Positions 1 through 11,064 of a DNA stretch of 64,000 nucleotides are shown in pieces. The notes under the pieces were generated by a model. It was not told where the DNA came from, did not search any database, and saw only the letters and a list, made by a program, of their open reading frames with translations. Numbering within the stretch: position 1 is the stretch's first letter; every line of letters starts with the position of its first letter. The translations under genes and the position numbers were made by a program. The DNA is from Gordionus sp. m RMFG-2023 (taxonomy: Eukaryota; Nematomorpha; Gordioida; Chordodea; Parachordodidae), in contig NC_088776.1 in NCBI RefSeq assembly GCF_954871325.1, positions 15,190,052 to 15,254,051 on the forward strand. The letters are read 5' to 3'.

Positions 1-90
1 AGTTTGCCAAAACTTGTAGGTTTTATGTCAATCGAAGTTGTGGCGACACTAGCATTAACCGGGTCAATGATATCGGATATAGGCTTTAAA
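1..90 (+). CDS. C-terminal end of an unrecognised host-like protein (partial)
   Basis: The first 90 bases are open from the window edge and end in TAA. They encode about 29 residues of mixed composition (ending ...GSMISDIGFK), unlike the Phe/Ile/Lys-rich noise that this AT-rich DNA usually gives. The piece is probably the last exon of a gene that enters from the left. It faces the minus-strand exon at 152..236, so the two would be convergent with about 60 bases between stops. No family is recognised, and 29 residues are too few for certainty. Confidence 0.3.
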
Positions 91-151
91 TAAATAAAGA
101 TTACGTTTTTCTCTACTTATTTTAATCTTTTCTTTTTTTCTGTCATATAAT

Positions 152-388
152 TTATTTATAAACTTTGTAACGTTTGATCAGCCCATCAACATCACTCATA
201 CAAGCTATAGGAAGATATTCCCGTTTTGAGTTTAACCTATTAATAATAAAGAAGGTACAATCAAATCATATAAATATGTAAGCTTAGCTAGAAAAGTCTA
301 TATCAATATTGAATTTATTCAATAAATTAGATGAGTAGATAGTCTTTTTTAAAAAATTATGATGCCTTAAAATTATTTTAGATATCAT
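152..388 (-). CDS. Possible small minus-strand host exons, unrecognised
   Basis: Read on the minus strand, 236..152 encodes about 27 residues rich in charged and small residues and ends in TAA after ...LIKRYKVYK. An AATAG acceptor lies just upstream, at 237-241. A second open piece, starting with an ATG at 388, gives about 32 residues with a basic, Ser-rich start (MISKIILRHHNFLKK) like a mitochondrial presequence, but it stops before reaching the first piece. I could not find a clean intron joining the two. They may be one gene with an unseen exon, or parts of two. No family is recognised. Confidence 0.22.
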
Positions 389-430
389 AACATTTAAAAA
401 AAAATGAGAAATCGTCAATTACGGTAAAAA

Positions 431-1620
431 CTACTTCTCCAATGCAATGAACTCTAATTTGATTGTAGACAGTATCCAAGTATAAAAGTACCTAATAAAT
501 TTGGCGATTTCTAGAGGAATGCGAGTCGTTTTCAAAGGGCTAGCATCATTAACCACGTGAATGGTTAGCTGTGTCAACACATAATTTATCAATTCATCTT
601 TTGATAAAGGATCGGAGGTTGGTGTACTATTGGTTTTCTTTACAAAAAATATTTTTTAATTAGTGAGTTATTTTTATCAAAATAAGCTAAATATTATTAA
701 ATTTATTGAATGATAGCATAATTATGGTATTTATAGGAACGGTCAGATTAGCTTGAACTCTTATTTCATAAATAAAAGTAAAGGATATGGCATAAAAATT
801 GAATGAAGTGTTCGCTAATCAAATTTTATTCTAAAACATTTATTGAATGTGAATAACCATGTCAAAGAAATCTAGCATAAAAAGAATATATTTCAATGAA
901 CGTAGAGATGAAAGATCTAATAATCCTATAAATATTCATAAAATTGAAATATTTTGGCCAATAATTGACTCTAAAAATAGAGGCCTCATTAGTCATATGC
1001 AATATTTTTAACCAAATAAATTTTGACCAATTAATAATGAGAGTATCTACGATAGTGATCTGCATCGGGCCTAATTTTTCAAGCCCGGCCCGTTTTTTAA
1101 AAAATTTTGCCAGTCCGGCCCGAATTTATTTAAATATAGAAATTAATTCTTATATATAATTACTCAAAATAAACGATATATGTTATATGGCGTCTACTTT
1201 CTATAAATAAAATCACATATTTTTATTTTACATGAAAAATTCATCAAAATTGATAAATTTAGATATATTTTAAAAAAAATTTAAGGCCCGACCCGGCCCG
1301 AATTTTCTTAAAAAATATTAGGCCAGGCCCGGTTTGCAGATCTCTAATCTACGAAACAATATTTAGTTTAGTTTGCTAAGATATATGAAGATAAAATTTC
1401 CAAAGAAAATGTAAAATTGGAAGTAGTTTCGCATAAAAAAAATTGTCCAATTTGTGTTTATTATTTGCTGCATTTAAAAATCTCCATACTGTAGCATAAA
1501 CCATTACAATCTATTTCTTGCTCAAGAATTTGTATAAACATTATCATAACAGTTACGCAAGTAGATATTACCCTCGTCTACCCACTCCCATATCAAAATT
1601 CGCACAAATTAGTAAAATTA
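431..1620 (-). pseudogene. Host-like minus-strand exons split by a MITE
   Basis: Several minus-strand pieces look like real protein: about 65 residues ending at a TAG at 431-433 (containing DPLSKDELINYVLTQL and TTRIPLEIAKFIRYFY), a piece near 720-835 (NTSFNFYAISFTFIYEIRVQ), a longer one at 862-1044 (NEASIFRVNYWPKYFNF), and beyond the MITE pieces near 1480-1600 (WEWVDEGNIYL). They are in different frames, as expected for exons parted by short introns or for a decayed gene. A small hAT element sits between them with its target duplication. No family is recognised. AT-rich DNA gives false peptides, so only the 431-640 piece is firm. Confidence 0.3.
1053..1346. mobile_element. hAT-type MITE, GGCCCG-rich, with perfect 8-base duplication
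   Basis: The ends are inverted: TAGTGATCTGCATCGGGCC at the left, and TAGAGATCTGCAAACCGGGC read in from the right. The 8-base duplication ATCTACGA flanks it exactly (1045-1052 and 1347-1354), which is the hAT signature. The inside holds runs of GGCCCG/CCCGGCC separated by A/T tracts and no coding potential. Relatives lie at 29277..29584 and, in part, at 49500..49622. Confidence 0.85.
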
Positions 1621-2360
1621 TTTTTAACCTATCGTTTTGGCTATATTTTTGTCAAATATATAAGAAATAAAAAATCCTGTAATTAAAATACACGTTTAAA
1701 GGAGAGGCTGGATAAAGACGGGAAAATATATAAGCATAGGTCGCCCCCCACCTCAAAAAAATAAATAAGGCAGCTATAGACATTTGTAAAAGATGCCATA
1801 TCGCCAGTCCACCCCTGTATATAATTTATATTTTTATTAACTTTAATTTAAAAATAATGTAGTTGTTTTAAAGCATTTTTCTATAAATATAACATTTTAT
1901 TATTCAAACAGTTCAAAAATTCCGGGATGCTCCTGGAGTGAACGAAATAAAATTTTAGAAAAAAAGTGATCAAAATTAGTATAAATTAGAGCTCAGCGCA
2001 GTCGGGTCCGAAAGTCCGTTCCGCAGGTCGGGAAGAGATTTTTGGTTTGGGCCCACCTTTAGTATAAATATCATCGATCCTTTAGTTTTAATACCTGCCA
2101 AACTAAAATTACCAAAGTGGCAGACATAATTAAATGAAATATTTGATAATTATAGAATAAAAATAATTCATATGCAAAGATTATATATATATATAATTTG
2201 GTAGTTTGTCCAAGACCAAAAATGATTTTCTAAAGTCAGAAACCAAAAATGTTACTTTAATTTTTAAACAATATTTGGTTATAATAAAATTAAGATAACA
2301 ATAAATAGGTATAGCAAGTTGAGGTTCTGATGTCAGAAAAGTAAATTTGACTAATCTCAA
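1355..2360. other. Non-coding stretch with a worn GC-rich repeat fragment
   Basis: Apart from the possible exon pieces up to about 1620, no gene is seen. A short GC-rich patch near 1990-2060 (GTCGGGTCCG, GGTCGGG, GGGCCCACC) resembles worn GGCCCG MITE sequence. A second patch near 1735-1825 resembles a decayed hAT end. The rest is AT-rich and featureless. Confidence 0.5.
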
Positions 2361-2977
2361 TCATAAATGTCCTATTCCTAGAGCTAAACCTAATGCTTTT
2401 GCAAACAATATCCTTAGCGTCATAAAATTTGTTAACTCGATATTGAAGGACCCAAAAGTGCTCGAATAATTTTTCTAGGAAAATTCAATCGCATCAAGTG
2501 TTAGGGAAAAAATATAAATATTTCGTTTAAGCTTCATAAAATAATGTTTTGAACACAGAATAAATTTTTTTTTAAAAAAAATGATAAAATTGATTATTTA
2601 GGATGATCAGTTTAAGAAACATTTTTTTAAAATATGATTTGAATCCAATTAATAAACTATACCTTGGATTTCAAGAGATTAAAGGTGCCAAGTGGAGGGG
2701 GCATCCATTTATTAATCTTGTAAGCAAATTTGTATGAATTTTCTGAATAATATGGGTTTTCATTATGAGGAACCAAATTTAAGTGTAAAAATAAGTCGTC
2801 TCTTATTCTGAAAGTGGATAGTGCCTTTTGGATATCTATAGGTCTGTTATCATTGATAAAAAATAATAATGTAAAGATATCATATATATTTAATTTTTAA
2901 AAAACAATCAATTACCTACATAAATTAAATATTTTCTTAAATAAGAGAGGATCAAATATAACTCTGTTACAATAAAA
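2361..2977 (-). CDS. Unrecognised host gene, C-terminal three exons
   Basis: On the minus strand three exons fit together. Exon 2977..2916 gives ...DFYCNRVIFDPLLFKKIFNLC. Exon 2843..2663 holds RPIDIQKALSTFRIRDDLFL and MPPPLGTFNLL. Exon 2474..2361 holds KNYSSTFGSFNIELTNFMTL and ends ...GLALGIGHL before TGA. Splice sites are GTAATT/AACAG (intron 2844-2915, 72 bases) and GTATAG/CCTAG (2475-2662, 188 bases), and phases agree across both. The second intron is far longer than those of the SAM carrier, so that join is weaker. The peptide composition is clearly protein-like, with Trp, Pro, His and Asp where noise would give Phe, Ile and Lys. The 5' end was not found and the family is unknown to me. 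Confidence 0.42.
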
Positions 2978-5946
2978 ATCTATTTTCAAAAAGTATTCTT
3001 TAAATATATATATTTAAATACTTTTTTCTAATTTTTTATGTAATTGTCATTTAAATGTAATATACATTTTTTTAAATGTTTTTATATTTATTTTAAATTT
3101 GCACAACCCTGCCTTCAGGCCTAGCCTGGAGCGGATGATAAAATAATATGATTCTAAAAATACAAGAAGAGCTTAAAAAAATATAAATTCACTTCTGAAA
3201 TATTATGGCGTGCGCTGCTTTTTAACCGAGGTCACAATAGTGGGGACCAGAGCACCGACATAATTATTTAATAATATATATTTTTTAAATTGCTAATTGA
3301 ATTTTTTAAAAAATGCTAAATTAAAAATAAAATATACACTTTACAGATATATCGGCATATTTTTAGCTTTATTGAAAAGAAAATAATTATATTTCTAACT
3401 CAATAAAATAATTTTTTTTAAATTTGCTGTACCGTGCTAATTACTGGAACACAAAGAATATTTTGACTACAGAATAGCATTTCCCGAAAAGAATATGGCA
3501 TTCTTGTTCAGTCTAAAGGGGAATCATAATTTGTGTGTTGTATAATGTTAATTTACTAACCTTGTCAAATAATTTGTATTTGATATTTCCTCTTAGTTTT
3601 CAACCTTTCTATTTACTAATCCAATATCAATACTCTATAAGTTTAAAATATTTAATAATGAATTCAGACAATGTGAAATTTTGCTCCATATATTTACAAT
3701 TTTTAATTCTTAAAATCTTGGGTCTAGAAGAGGAGCCAACCCCAAGATAATTTTCAAATAAAAAGTAATATAAAATATATAATATAGATTGCAGATCGCA
3801 AACAGGAAATCGTAACGTTAGTTATTTTTAGCATATTTTTCTTCTGTGAAATAATTTTTGAGCTATCATTATCACTTAACTATTAATATGTTTCTATTTC
3901 ACTTCTTAAAAAAATGCCAACTTCAATGTAGACCCCTTTTGTAAAGATAAAAATTCAACTGTTTCTTTAAATTTCGAAAAAAAAATTAATAGTTACTCTA
4001 CAAGATCCAATTCATGGTATGAATGTTTAAGATAATGCGTTCCAATTCTTTTCAAAATATTATTAATTCACTATTAGACTTTTATTAGCTCCAGATATGC
4101 TTTCAACTTTTAAGCATATTTTATATACTATGCCATCTGGTTGGGACATTTAATTTTATCAATTTAATTTTAATGTTCTTGTTTTAAAAATCATTTTATC
4201 ATCATTGTCTGTGGTTACATTGCACATCTGTAATGTTTTGATTTCAGAATCATCTAATACTTTTATTAGAAAGTATTTTTGATTTTCGAAGTTGGCTATT
4301 CAAAAATTGATAACAAGCAAAATCTATTATAAAAATCTTAGTGTCGTTAAATAGCTCAATTTTGTAGATTTTTAAAAACAATTAACTCAAGATTTTAGCC
4401 AAAGAAAATAAATTGATATTTTTCTATAGATGGTAGAGTTTGGACAGTTATTGGTGGAATTTTAGGTGTAGGTAATAATATTTTAGCTAAATTAATTTAG
4501 TCATTTATAAAAATTAAGATTTTTAACAAAACTACATTTAACCATAAACATTTCGCATATTTTAAATGAGATAATTAACTTTTGGAGAAAAAAACAAAAC
4601 AAAATACACTTAACAAAGTTAGTTGGTTTACCTAAGTTGGTTGGATTTTTTTTATTAGAAAAATATTCATTTTTTGACATTAAGTTCTGTAAATAAAAAT
4701 TAATGTAAATATTGGATCAGTATACTTTATTGGATCAGTTTTGTATTAATATTGGAACAAATTTGGTTGATGAAAAATTTGTAGATCAGCAGAGCTCTAA
4801 ATAGAAGATAAACTTCAAATTTGTAGATTAAGCATAATCTTAATTTTACTTAAATAAATTATTAATTCACATTTATTATCAAGAGGATCATAATTAAGGT
4901 GCAGACACATCCAGAAATAAATGAGATATCATATTACCAATTTACAGTAAATTTAAAAAATTATTGTACAAATTTCTATGACCAAATGAAAACCTATAAG
5001 AACATTCTATATTTAAAAAGTATGAATTTCAAGCTTTTACTTTAAGGTTGTGCATAGAAATAAAAAGCCTGAGGTATGATAATTAAAAATATGAATTAAA
5101 TTAGGCTATTTAATCAATATTAAAATATTGACATATGTGATTATACTTGTATAAAGATTCATTTAATTGTAGACTTAAATTTGTTATAAGTATAGATGAC
5201 TTATCATAACTTTTTTGATTTGATAAAAAGATAAATATCTAAAATTTTTATTTAGATTTATCATTAGAAAACATAAGAATTACATTATAATCCTTAATGT
5301 GAGATTTTAAGGCTTTCATGCATATTCGTGGGTCTTTTTTAATATCAGTATTTGAGCAATATTCAATTTGAAACATATAATAAAAGGTTAAGATGGAATA
5401 AAAAAAGTAAGCCGTAAATGCCGATATAATAAAATTTTTGGTGGATATCATTCTCGATTATAATCTGCGTTCTGTAGAAAGAACATATGGTGGTACTCAT
5501 GATAGAATAAATATGTTATATGTATAATTTTTTTTTTTTAAAAAAAAATACTTATGTCATTTATTTTTAAATTAAAAATATATATAGAAATAAAATTATA
5601 TTAAAATTAACATATCAAATAAAATATAAAATAAAACAATATTATATAAAAACGTTATTTAAACATTACTCAATTATTTAAACCATAATATTCATGAATC
5701 TTGATACAACAAAATTTAAATTTTTAATTTAATTTTATAATTTTTATTTTTTTTAAATAAAATTTTTGGAATTTTAGAAATAAGTCATTCGTTCATATAT
5801 ATCCCCTCCCCCCTCTAAAATTGGTATGTCAAACATTTGTAATGCTTGCCATAGAAATATAACCTTGACCCAAGCTATTTTTTTATAAACATGGGCCCAG
5901 GTCAAAACCATGTATAAACTCTGGTAAACCCCCTTCAAATGAAATT
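2978..5946. other. AT-rich intergenic stretch with one MITE remnant
   Basis: No secure gene is seen. A minus-strand piece at about 3610-3757 (ENYLGVGSSSRPKILRIKN...) could be an exon but lacks clear splice sites. At about 4338-4445 a worn piece of the TAGTGTTGTTAAACGGCTC MITE family is visible (AGTGTCGTTAAATAGCTC, then a stretch like its middle). The rest is A/T tracts. Confidence 0.45.
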
Positions 5947-8560
5947 TTGTACAACAAAATTGAAACAACCCCCATTGTAACTCAAAATTTTTTTCCTGAT
6001 TCTGATAATTTTTTAAAGTGGGAAAAGCCACCAACCTTAATCCACCTACCCCTTAATTCAATATCTTTAATTTCTTATTTTTTAACAACACTTATTATGG
6101 AAGTTAATTCAAATTTAAATTCCCTTAAAGCTTGGGAGAATCTTTTAACCTTTCCCTTTAAAGTCTTAATTAAATCTACAGATAAAAATAAAAAAACTAT
6201 TTTGCATGATATAAAATATAAAATAGACCATTTTTATGACTTAGAAATAGAAAATTACGTTCCTGATGTAAGGGCTACATCTGATTTTGCCCATAAATGC
6301 ATAATTATATCAAAAAAAAGGCCAAGGGGACGTATGTGGAGCTCTTAAATTAGCTTCATCTAATGATAAATTGGCTCCATTTGATGAACATACTTTTACT
6401 TTATTAAAAGAATTGCACCCTCAGGTTTTTCCTGAAGATCTTCCCATCCCTATAAAATCTAATTTAATCGAAATAGGTAAGGTAGAACTAATTAAAAAAA
6501 TTTTATCTTTTAATAAAAACTCTGCAGAGGGAATTGATGGTTTTCGCCCTTCTTATTTCCAATTTTTAATTAACCCTAAAAATCCTTATCAAGATTCATT
6601 TGTAAATTTATTGGTAATACTTAGTGAAAATATATCGAACAATGATTTACCTAGTCAAGTTCACCAAATTCTCTTTGGCGCAAGATTAATTGCTTTTTCT
6701 AAGCCTGATGTTGGAGTTCGGCCAATTGCAATAGGGTCTTTTTTTAGGAGACTATTAGCTAAGATAATCGTTGAGCGCATCAAACCTGATGCTTCAAAAA
6801 TGTTCCTAACTTATCAACTAGGCTTTGGTATTAAAGGGGGATGCGAAATAGCCGCTCACTCTTTTCGCATATATATCGAAGATCCTCCTCCAGACGCCGT
6901 AGTCTGTATGCTTGATTTTAAAAATGCTTTTAATTCTTTATCCAGAAAAGCATTTTTGAACATTTTTTATTAAAAATTCCCAGTTTATGCAAGATTTATT
7001 GAACAGTCTATGGCTGTAGAACCCCTCTCAAATTCGGGGAATATACAATTCCATCTTACGAAGGTATTCAACAAGGAGACCCTTTGGGCCTCTGATCTTT
7101 AGTTTAGGTATACATAACCTAGTTCATTGTTAAAATCCTTTTTTAATTTAGATGTAAACATATGGTATCTAGATGATGGTACCATTTGCGGACCTTCTAA
7201 AAATATTCTTGCAGCGATAGAATATATAGAAAAGAATTCTCAAAACATAGGCCTTAATAAAGCTAAATCTAAAATATGCTTTTTAAATTCAAATACTCTC
7301 AAAGTCCAAGGGTTTAAAATCATTTAAAAAAGTGAAATTAATCTTCTATTTTTCCAACTGTAAGGTGTTCGTGGAAAAATTTTTCGAAGGCTTATTAGGA
7401 CTTGAAAGTATTTTAAACGAAATTCCTTCACACCAGAGCTTTTTTCTTTTAAAACAATATTTATTTTTACCTAAGATTTTACATATTTTTAGATCATCTT
7501 CCTTTTTTTTTAAAATAATGAAATTATTAATCGTCTTCATGAATTTTTTAGAAGTTTATAAGAAAATATTTTAAATATTAAATTGGAAGATTTTAATTGG
7601 GGTTTCTTACAGTTACCCTCGAAAATGGGTGATTTAGATTTATATCCTTTAAATCTTATATCTTTTTCCTCATTTTTGGCATCGCGTTTGATGAATAACG
7701 CGATGACCTAAAGGTAAACTTTTAGACTCAGCTTTGACAGCCCGGGTATCTTTAGCTCCACCTTAAGCTGTCTTACCCACAATCTTAACACACCAATCTA
7801 TTTTAGAACTTTTAATTAAAAATTTTTTTAAAATAATCTCATCAAACCCCTTTGGAGTATATTCAACTATTACAGAATGCTGACTGTACTAGTGGTTATG
7901 AATGGCTGGAACCATTACAAAATCGTAACCTAGGTAACCTCTTATCAGTTGAACAATTAAGAGTTGCCATAGGCCATCGACTTGGATGTAACATTGTTCA
8001 ACCACAAACATGCATCAAATGTAAAATATTAGTTGACTCCAAAGGGAGACATGGTCTAAATTGTAATATATAGTCAAGGCAGGCAGGCAATGCATGCAGC
8101 AATTAATTTAGCTATTAGTCTTTCTCTTACCAGGGCCCGAATACCAAACATTCTGGAGCCTACAAATTAATCATTAGATGATGGCTTAAGACCAGATGGC
8201 TTTACTTCACTGCCTTGGTCTTTAGGGAAATCCTTAATTTGGGACTTCACGTGCTTGTCTTCTTTCCCAAAAAATTTAAATTCTAATCCGGTTGATATAG
8301 CAGAGAAAAAAAAACAATGAAATATTTCAAATTTACAAATTATATTTTTACACCGATTTTTATCTCTTCCCTTGGACATATGCCAAGCGGAACTTTAAAG
8401 TTCTTAAAAAATATAGAGGATAAGACAAGAGCCCTTACATCAGAACCAAAAGAATTCTATTTTTTAAAACAAAACCTACAAATCACTATTTTAAAATTTA
8501 ATTACTCATGTTTTTGGGAAATTGTAGTCCCACCTTCGTTTTTATATAATGTTTTATTTT
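5947..8560 (+). mobile_element. Decayed LINE: reverse transcriptase with C-terminal endonuclease-like region
   Basis: The plus strand carries, over several frames, a LINE polyprotein. In order: a linker with KLASSNDKLAPFDEHT and LKELHPQVFPED (about 6335-6440); RT start KNSAEGIDGFRPSYF (about 6515); GVRPIAIGSFFRRLLAKI; the palm box CMLDFKNAFNSLSRKAF (about 6905); GIQQGDPLG (about 7060); the catalytic YLDDGTICG (about 7155); a Cys/His patch CIKCKILVDSKGRHGLNC (about 8010-8065); then ILEPTN...DDGLRPDGFTSLPW and IWDFTC (about 8150-8260); and the tail, from about 8340, FTPIFISSLGHMPSGTLKFL. The RPDG...PW...WD block looks like a restriction-type endonuclease. Frameshifts and stops are spread throughout (for example, frames change near 6348, 6973, 7327 and 8073), so the copy is dead. 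The 5' end and target duplication were not found. Confidence 0.8.
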
Positions 8561-8790
8561 ATTTTATATTTGATATGTTTTTAATATTAATTTTATTTCT
8601 ATATATATATGTATAAATTAATATTATTATCTTATAAATTTTGGTAATCACCTTTTTTAAATATAACGCTAATATTAGCTGATGATTAAACTAATATAAA
8701 GTGATATTTAAATGATAAAAACAAAAGACACATTTTAGATATTTAAAAATACTTTGAACAAGTTCGGTTTTAATTTTTAAATGCAAAGTT
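8561..8790. other. Spacer and likely promoter side of the SAM carrier
   Basis: AT-rich DNA between the end of the LINE and the carrier start. No element or clear promoter motif can be told from background. It must hold the promoter unless that lies inside the LINE remnant. Confidence 0.35.
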
Positions 8791-9936
8791 ATGGAAAAGC
8801 ATTATCTCATATCATTGATGGTAAGTAATATATTACTTCTATTCATTTATTTTAGTCAGGTGCTATAGCTGGAACAGCTGTTGATACAATATTATTTCCA
8901 CTTGACACGATTAAAACGCGTCTGCAAAGCAATGCTGGATTTTTTAAGTCTGGAGGATTTAAAAAAATTTATTCAGGTATAGGAGCTGCTTTTGTTGGTT
9001 CTGCGCCCACTGGTATATTTTTGTTAAATTTACAATTAACTTATTTTTTTGTTAGCTGCAATATTTTTTATCACATATGAATTTTGTAAAAGAAATTTAA
9101 TTTATCATAATTACATTGTTTTAAATTATATGATGAGTGCGGCAGTAGCTGAAAGTGTATTAAATAAACATTAATTACTATGTATATTGAAATTTTTTAG
9201 GTTTCATGCATTATTAGAGTCCCCATTGAAGTTATAAAGCAAAGAAGGCAGGCTTTCTTCAGCTTATCAAATGATAAAATAATCAGAGATATATTGTTAA
9301 AAGAAGTATTTAAACCTAATATAATTTTGAATTTATAATACCTAAGGGTCTTTTAGGATTTTATCGAGGGCTATTACCTACTATACTTAGAGAAATTCCC
9401 TTTTCATTTGTTCAATATCCTCTTTGGGAATATTTTAAAAAAGTAACTTATAGTTATTTTTAATTTATCATTATCAATTTTATGTAGAGCCAGAAATTTA
9501 AAATAACTTCTGAGTATAATTTTGTGGATGCATATACAAAAGGTGCTTTGGCTGGTTTCTATAAAAATTTATCATCTCCATATCAAAATTTGTTCTAGGT
9601 GGTGTTGCAGCAGCATTAACTACACCATTGGATGTAATTAAAACAAAAATCATACTTGCCAAAGTTAAATACTTATTTTATATGTATAAAAGAATATTAT
9701 TTTATAATCAGAAAGACAATTCCCAAATATCTATCATTAAAATCTGCAAAGACATAAACTTAAATAAAGGATTTAAAGGGTTTGGAATATATTTTTATAG
9801 TTTGTTCCTATTTAAATTTAGATATTTTGCTGGTCTGATTCCAAGAATAATGTGGATATCCATTGGTGGGGCAATATTTTTGGGCACTTATGAAATCACT
9901 TCTAAAAACTTTGAAAAATATTTTAAAAATTATTAA
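8791..9936 (+). CDS. SLC25A26: Mitochondrial S-adenosylmethionine carrier (SLC25A26-like), nine exons
   Basis: Inner-membrane carrier expected to exchange cytosolic SAM for S-adenosylhomocysteine. Exons: 8791-8820, 8856-9012, 9056-9156, 9201-9305, 9347-9442, 9488-9554, 9599-9663, 9712-9779, 9822-9936. They total 804 bases and 267 residues (human protein 274), all in phase. The three carrier repeats show PLDTIK (Pro at 25), [10 protein letters not shown] (Pro at 104) and PLDVIK (Pro at 195). SAM-carrier hallmarks are [32 protein letters not shown] and FAGLIPR. The start at 8791 was chosen because it puts [10 protein letters not shown] in phase with [10 protein letters not shown]; the ATG at 8781 does not. 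Introns are 35-48 bases, GT..AG, with pyrimidine-rich acceptors. No stop or frameshift is seen, so the gene looks functional. The donor of the intron at 9664 (GTTAAA) is the least usual. Confidence 0.93.
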
Positions 9937-10343
9937 TTTATTTAATTATATTGTCTTTATGAAATACCTCATTGGAAAAATTGTGATCATTGTTAAATTA
10001 ATATAACAAAATTTTACATTGCTTATTATTCCAATTTTGTTTTTAATCAAATATGAGTAGTATATTTAGGATTTAACCTTGGTAGATGAAGGGACGGTGT
10101 CAACTTTTTTCAAAAATATGAGTTAAGAGGCAATAAATTTTAATAAATATTATTTTAAATTAAATTTTTTTTAGAAAATCAAAATAGAGTTCAAACAAAT
10201 TCAATTTGGGCATTGACTAAGCTTTTTGTCCAACTTAGGGAGTTGCCTAAAATATATTTTTAGTTTAGCAAAAAGTGAGAATGTTCAACCATTTGCAAAT
10301 AATTTTTGAAAATAAAATGTTATCTTTGTTTGTTTATTTGATA
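9937..10343. other. 3' flank of the SAM carrier, no feature seen
   Basis: AT-rich spacer between the carrier stop codon and the target duplication of the hAT element that follows. AATAAA-like words are too common in this DNA to name a polyadenylation site. Confidence 0.4.
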
Positions 10344-10836
10344 CAATGTTTCAGGCACTAACGTAGTGGGGGGGGGGGCAAATTCAAATCCCCCCCCCCC
10401 CCCCCAAAAAAACAAAAAATGCAGATGCCGGTTCAAAAATATTATTGTTAATATTAATTTATATTTGTTAATATTTATTCCTATCTCATATATATATTTA
10501 ATTAAATTTATTTATCACATTAAATCTACTAAGTTATTTTATCAATTAATTTCGATTTGAAGTTTTGCTTGGCTTAATTTACCTATTATTTTCAAATTTT
10601 AATGGCGTAATATTTATCTAAATTTCTAGTCAAATAATAATTATCTATAAAACTCTTTGTCCAACAGGGAGAAAGAAATTGCAAGCTTGTCCAACGAGAT
10701 CGAATCTCCGCCATTAAGCAGTAACAGCTTTTATGGAGTTAGAGCTGATTATTAATGCTATTACTGAAATATCACAATGGCTTGAAAGAAATATTTCCTT
10801 AGAAGCAAGAAAATTATTGAATTCAATACTTATTCC

Positions 10837-10952
10837 TTTTGAGATACTCTTTTATTTTCCAAAATTCAAACTTTTATTTTCTTTTTAAAACCAATAAAAA
10901 AAAATCAATAATATTTTAATAATAATAAATAAACAAACATATGCCTAGAACA
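10837..10952 (-). repeat. 3' LTR of Gypsy copy 1
   Basis: 116 bases, matched by 17482-17626 in the same orientation. On the minus strand it begins TGTTCTAGGCATATG and ends GAGTATCTCAAAA. It is preceded in element direction by the purine tract AAAAATAAGGGAGG (about 10953-10966). Confidence 0.88.
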
Positions 10953-11064
10953 CCTCCCTTATTTTTAAGAGGGTTCTCAGGCTACTAAATATATATATAA
11001 AAAAAATATTACACTTTATAATATATAAAAAAATATTACACTTTATAATATATATTGCTCCTCT

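Noticed and set aside
2361-2474. Similarity of LTNFMTLRILFAKALGLALG to CLC chloride channels
   Set aside because: The next expected channel motif (GKEGP) is absent and the upstream exon does not fit the family; chance hydrophobic likeness.
4420-4500. Apparent last exon DGRVWTVIGGILGVGNNILA on the plus strand
   Set aside because: Its start coincides with the middle of the TAGTGTTGTTAAACGGCTC MITE family (compare 45.78 kb), so at least part of it is repeat sequence.
5774-6034. Minus-strand 86-residue ORF before the LINE
   Set aside because: It overlaps the LINE coding start in antisense and has no domain or splice support.
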